A stretch of DNA of 9,049 nt. It comes from an uncultured Alphaproteobacteria bacterium (lineage in GTDB: Bacteria; Pseudomonadota; Alphaproteobacteria; GCA-2731375). A program made the translations under genes and the position numbers. Numbering within the stretch: position 1 is the first letter of the stretch; each line of letters opens with the position of its first letter. The DNA lies in the NCBI GenBank assembly GCA_913049615.1, contig CAJWZI010000040.1, positions 1 through 9,049 of the forward strand, in the 5' to 3' direction. Shown here piece by piece: positions 6,463-9,049 of the stretch. The notes below the pieces were generated by a model. It did not search any database. It saw nothing but the letters and a program-made list of their open reading frames with translations, and was not told the DNA's origin.

Positions 6463-6497
6463 CGCCTCCGTTACATCATCTACTTGATCGCTTCAGC

Positions 6498-6878
6498 TTA
6501 TGCGGGGTCGAAATAATGAATTTCGAACAAAACGCAGCCACTTTCCGATTTGAACGGTCCGTGGGGTGCGCCGGGCGGCCGGCAGGCATAGGTGTTGGCC
6601 TGGAAGGGTTCACCACCCTGGCCGTTCTCGTCATTGCCCACGGTGAGGTCACCGGAGACCAGATAAACTTCCTCCCAATGCTCATGTACGAAGGGTACCG
6701 TAGTGTAAACACCAGGCTGAAATCGCAGAAGTCGGGTTCGGCTGCCTCGGTTGTTTTCTTCATCCAGCATGCCAGCTAATATCTTCTGCTGTATTCCTTC
6801 TGGATAACCGAGTGGTGTGGCCCAACCGTCGTCGAAATTGACGGGGAAGAATTCCTTGTGTTCCTTAGTCACGGCCAT
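6498..6878 (-). CDS. Small single-domain cupin protein
   Basis: This 126-residue cytoplasmic protein is a one-domain cupin. Motif 1 is seen as HEHWEEVYLVSGDL (metal ligands His65, His67 and Glu70, with Gly76), and motif 2 as PPGAPHGPF (His106). The three-His-one-Glu set is complete, so it can bind Fe, Mn or another divalent metal. Such cupins include dioxygenases, isomerases and ligand-binding proteins, and the reaction cannot be predicted. Its start is supported by GGAG 8 bases upstream. It follows the HpaB-like gene by 16 bases on the same strand, so the two are almost surely co-transcribed. It may act on, or protect, the product of the monooxygenase; ring cleavage of a hydroxylated aromatic is one possibility, stated only as inference. 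Confidence 0.88.
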   Translation of the reverse strand: MAVTKEHKEFFPVNFDDGWATPLGYPEGIQQKILAGMLDEENNRGSRTRLLRFQPGVYTTVPFVHEHWEEVYLVSGDLTVGNDENGQGGEPFQANTYACRPPGAPHGPFKSESGCVLFEIHYFDPA

Positions 6879-6894
6879 GGTGCTTGCTCCATTC

Positions 6895-8361
6895 TTAGGT
6901 TTCGTCGGATAGGGAATAGTTGTTCAGGATCTGGTCGACCAGAGCCTTGCTCTCATCCCAGTCATAGGTTCGATAGCTGTGATTCTTGGTCACAAAAGTG
7001 GCGCCGGCGTAAAACATTTCATATTGGGTATGGCGAGACGCGAACTCGGATCCGACCGCATCCCATGCCAATTTGAAAAATTTTACCCGGTCCTCAGAGT
7101 TGCGGACAGGCGATTGCTGAGTGATGCTAATCATCTCGCGCAGTTCCGGGTTAGTGAAGTCTGCTACCGACGATGGCAGCATGATCATGCCGCCTCCTGC
7201 TAGGTCCCGTAAAGTGGCCATCACTTTTGGGTATAGTTGCTGGGTCAAGACCTGGGCCGAATACAGGGTATGCCGGTCTGGTGCAAAGTAACCGAAATGG
7301 TTCCGGCCCTTCACTTCCATGGAATTCACCATGGCTTCCACCATGGCGCCATGGGCAGCCAGCTGGCCCAGGGTCTCACGGACCTGAGGGAAGTTGGTCG
7401 TACCGTTGGTTTCAGCGATCATGTGTCCCAGGCCAATAAGAAATTTCATCTTCACCATCAGGCGGATCTGGGCCTGGTAGTTCTGATAAACGTGGGCCGG
7501 TGTAGCGTGGAATTGTTTTTGACACATCTCTACATCCTGGTCGATGAATACCCGATCCCATGGCACCTTGACGTTGTCGAAGAATAAGACAGCGTCGTTC
7601 TCATCGAAGCGGTGAGAGAGGGGATTGTCGAATTCGCTGGGGGCATGGGCCTCGTAGGATTTGCGGGAAAGAACTTTCAGGCCCTTGGTGTTCATGGGCA
7701 CGGCGAAAGAAAGGGCAAAACGGGCGTCGCCGGGCTGTAAAGGCTGGATACAGGTAACAAAAACTTCATTTGCCACCACGCCGCCCGTGGCCAGCATCTT
7801 GGCGCCATGAATAGTCAAGCCTTTCTCATCGCGATCCACCACGCCGGCCGTCAGGGCTTCATTGGACTGTTCATGTGCTGCCTTAGAGCGGTCTGCCTGA
7901 GGGTTGATGATGACATATGTTAAATATAATTCATTATCCCGGGCATACCGGTAGTAGTCCGCCAGGGCTCCAGCGCGGTCAGGATCGTAATCGGCAAAGA
8001 CAGATCTGCCCATGAACATGCCACTGATGCATGAAGCCACGTGATCTGGCGCTCGGCCCAGGAAACCGCCGTGCAGTTCGGTCCAGGCGACAAGGGCCCG
8101 GCGCCGGGCAACTAGTTCGTCATAGGATGTAGGCAACTGCCAAATGCGGTTCGCGCGGCCGTCTCCGTCAGGGACTGAAAATGTCATCAAATCCAAATTC
8201 TCAGCCTGACTTTGAAAATCGTATAGCCGACCAACTGTGGCGACCACGTTCCTAAAGGCCGGATGAGTCGTGACATCGTCCACCACTTTGCCATCCAGAT
8301 AGATCTGACGGCTGTCCCGCAACGAATTTATGTGTTGTTCGCCGGTTTTGATCATCATCAT
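6895..8361 (-). CDS. HpaB-family (4-hydroxyphenylacetate 3-hydroxylase-like) FADH2-dependent monooxygenase
   Basis: This 488-residue protein belongs to the HpaB/PvcC group of flavin monooxygenases, which have an acyl-CoA dehydrogenase fold. Supporting segments are TGEQHINSLRDSRQIYLDGK, THPAFRN, GRAPDHVAS, YVIINPQADRSK, GAKMLATGG, NVKVPWDRVFI and PSSVADFTNPELRE. The enzymes hydroxylate phenols with O2 and FADH2 supplied by a partner reductase (HpaC type), which is missing here. The conserved Arg is Arg103, but His107 sits where Thermus HpaB has Tyr104, and Tyr149 where it has His142. The start is set at the first of three successive ATGs (codons at 8361, 8358 and 8355), giving the usual N-terminus. 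A TTG at 8400 would add 13 unrelated residues. The ribosome site is poor (ACGGGC). It is the first gene of the leftward trio with the cupin and LLM monooxygenase. Confidence 0.92.
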   Translation of the reverse strand: MMMIKTGEQHINSLRDSRQIYLDGKVVDDVTTHPAFRNVVATVGRLYDFQSQAENLDLMTFSVPDGDGRANRIWQLPTSYDELVARRRALVAWTELHGGFLGRAPDHVASCISGMFMGRSVFADYDPDRAGALADYYRYARDNELYLTYVIINPQADRSKAAHEQSNEALTAGVVDRDEKGLTIHGAKMLATGGVVANEVFVTCIQPLQPGDARFALSFAVPMNTKGLKVLSRKSYEAHAPSEFDNPLSHRFDENDAVLFFDNVKVPWDRVFIDQDVEMCQKQFHATPAHVYQNYQAQIRLMVKMKFLIGLGHMIAETNGTTNFPQVRETLGQLAAHGAMVEAMVNSMEVKGRNHFGYFAPDRHTLYSAQVLTQQLYPKVMATLRDLAGGGMIMLPSSVADFTNPELREMISITQQSPVRNSEDRVKFFKLAWDAVGSEFASRHTQYEMFYAGATFVTKNHSYRTYDWDESKALVDQILNNYSLSDET

Positions 8362-8460
8362 TGCCCGTAGAGTATTTGAATGGTCCGAGCATATCTGCAA
8401 TTACGGCGAGGGCAATGGTCAGAACGAAGTTGTCTTTTAATTCGATGGCCGAAATTATCC

Positions 8461-8520
8461 AATTTTTGGTGCTAATTTTTCATAAATGGAGTTTTAGCAA
8501 TGCAAATTTGCCCGTGGGTA
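8461..8520 (-). promoter_or_regulatory. Candidate promoter/operator region of the HpaB-cupin-LLM set
   Basis: This AT-rich block lies 100-160 bases upstream of the HpaB-like start. It contains an inverted repeat TGCTAA-N18-TTAGCA (8470-8475 and 8494-8499) and a perfect 10-base palindrome GCAAATTTGC (8502-8511). On the minus strand TTGCAT and TATGAA hexamers are about 15 bases apart, a poor promoter spacing. The dyads are real; their use as operators is inferred. Confidence 0.3.
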
Positions 8521-8738
8521 TGATGACTGAGGACCGCTATCTGGCGGTTCTTCAGGGCATCGCCGGAGATCTGATGGGTGCAGTTACGATTGCATTCTGG
8601 GACACCGGCCTAGTTGTAACGATGTTGACTGTTAGGCTTAAGAAAATCGGAATTATTTTGGGTGGTTGTGTAAGTATTGGGATCACCCCGCGTGAGAGGT
8701 CCAAGGCAACGAGCAATAGGGCCCGTCTGTCAATTTAG
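8520..8738 (+). CDS. Doubtful 72-residue ORF, unrecognised
   Basis: A rightward frame of 72 codons starts with two Met codons at 8520. The first third (residues about 8-38, LAVLQGIAGDLMGAVTIAFW then DTGLVVTMLTV) is hydrophobic and could be one membrane helix. The rest is basic. I recognise no family. A 7-codon frame (8500-8523, MQICPWV) with GGAG 8 bases upstream ends in an ATGA overlap with this start, an arrangement seen in translational coupling. No homology, no ribosome site of its own and an atypical location argue against it. It may also be a remnant. Confidence 0.2.
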   Translation: MMTEDRYLAVLQGIAGDLMGAVTIAFWDTGLVVTMLTVRLKKIGIILGGCVSIGITPRERSKATSNRARLSI

Positions 8739-8902
8739 AGGTTAGCGTCGTTTAAAGTATTCCGGCCGAAACCCATCATCAAAAGAAATCTAAACATCCT
8801 GGACAGGTAAATTCTTCTTAAGAGGTGGTAGTCAATAATCTAACGAACTATACAATATGATTGATATCCTGTGACGGCAGTTTTTTCATCGCCGCCAACA
8901 CA

Positions 8903-9049
8903 TTAGATACTAAAGCCGCCGACCTTGGTTTCGAGGTATTCGTAGATACCTTCCCGGCTACCTTCTCGGCCTAGGCCGCTGTCCTTCATGCCGCCAAAGG
9001 GGGCGGCAGCCGATGCGGGATTTATGTCATTGATACCGATAATGCCGAA
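8903..9049 (-). CDS. Aldehyde dehydrogenase (succinate-semialdehyde dehydrogenase-like), C-terminal fragment
   Basis: The last 48 residues of an NAD(P)-dependent aldehyde dehydrogenase enter from the right edge. The segment [20 protein letters not shown] followed by [18 protein letters not shown] is the C-terminal signature of the superfamily: PFGG at 17-20, then the SGLGREG turn and the oligomerisation strand. The [15 protein letters not shown] form is closest to succinate-semialdehyde/glutarate-semialdehyde dehydrogenases (GabD type), but other members share it. The stop is TAA at 8903-8905. The catalytic Cys and Glu lie outside the window. It points the same way as the HpaB-like gene, but the 541-base gap makes a shared transcript unlikely. 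Confidence 0.9.
   Translation of the reverse strand, partial: FGIIGINDINPASAAAPFGGMKDSGLGREGSREGIYEYLETKVGGFSI

Larger units (their letters stand above)
8362..8902. other. 541-base stretch without a convincing gene
   Basis: Between the HpaB-like gene and the dehydrogenase fragment both strands are poor in coding signals. The part at 8430-8520 is AT-rich and probably contains the promoter of the HpaB operon. The part at 8520-8738 holds a doubtful 72-codon rightward ORF. The part at 8740-8902 has mixed composition, an 8-base palindrome (TCTTAAGA, 8816-8823) and a T6 run near 8881 after GACGGCAG. I see no tRNA, repeat array or recognisable transposase remnant. Confidence 0.6.

Noticed and set aside
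6255..6779. 174-codon rightward frame opposite the LLM and cupin genes
   Set aside because: It is antisense to two well-supported genes, has no ribosome site and no recognisable motif.
8362..8400. TTG start at 8400 for the HpaB-like gene
   Set aside because: It adds 13 residues with no family resemblance. Three in-frame ATGs just downstream give the normal N-terminus.
8881..8902. T6 run after GACGGCAG as a terminator
   Set aside because: No stable stem of adequate length precedes the run on the plus strand, and no gene clearly ends there on that strand. On the minus strand the run is inside the loop, not after a stem.
1..9049. Mobile element, CRISPR array or defence system
   Set aside because: No transposase, integrase, direct repeat array, terminal repeats or known defence domain was seen; gene spacing and function look like ordinary chromosomal metabolism.

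Overview
The window most likely comes from a mid-GC alphaproteobacterium. The main pointer is a DUF3126-type small protein at 367..585, a family I associate with that class. The rest fits a bacterium rich in oxidative catabolism: several flavin enzymes, short intergenic gaps and Shine-Dalgarno-led genes. I see no tRNA, rRNA, CRISPR array, transposase or phage gene. Family names below come from motifs read by eye, not from database searches.

Left end (1-2692). The 5' part of a short-chain dehydrogenase/reductase gene runs leftward out of the window. Divergent from it is a compact rightward cluster: DUF3126 protein, cobalt-type nitrile hydratase alpha and beta subunits, a P14K/NhlE-type nitrile hydratase activator and a GNAT acetyltransferase. 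The gaps are 9, 3, 1 and 24 bases, so one transcript is likely. The hydratase would convert a nitrile to an amide. No amidase and no cobalt transporter lie in the window, so the next pathway step is elsewhere.

Middle (2693-5259). A leftward Baeyer-Villiger-type flavin monooxygenase with a long N-terminal extension meets the GNAT gene tail to tail. Divergent from it is a YchJ-family protein with a SEC-C zinc motif at each end. The roughly 200-base spacer between them carries a 15-codon ORF with a near-ideal Shine-Dalgarno.

Right part (5260-8361). A leftward set of HpaB-family flavin monooxygenase, small cupin and SsuD-like (LLM) flavin monooxygenase looks like an operon for oxidising an organic compound, possibly a phenol or a sulfonated or otherwise substituted substrate. 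Both monooxygenase types normally need reduced flavin from a separate reductase, and none is encoded here. The HpaB-like protein shows an apparent exchange of two active-site residues (Tyr and His) relative to classical 4-hydroxyphenylacetate 3-hydroxylases, so its substrate probably differs.

Right end (8362-9049). About 540 bases hold no convincing gene. An AT-rich patch with dyads probably contains the promoter of the HpaB operon, and there is one weak 72-codon ORF. The window closes with the C-terminus of an aldehyde (succinate-semialdehyde-like) dehydrogenase, again leftward. Overall this looks like a chromosomal catabolic neighbourhood. The HpaB-cupin-LLM trio and the DUF3126-nitrile hydratase linkage are its least ordinary parts.
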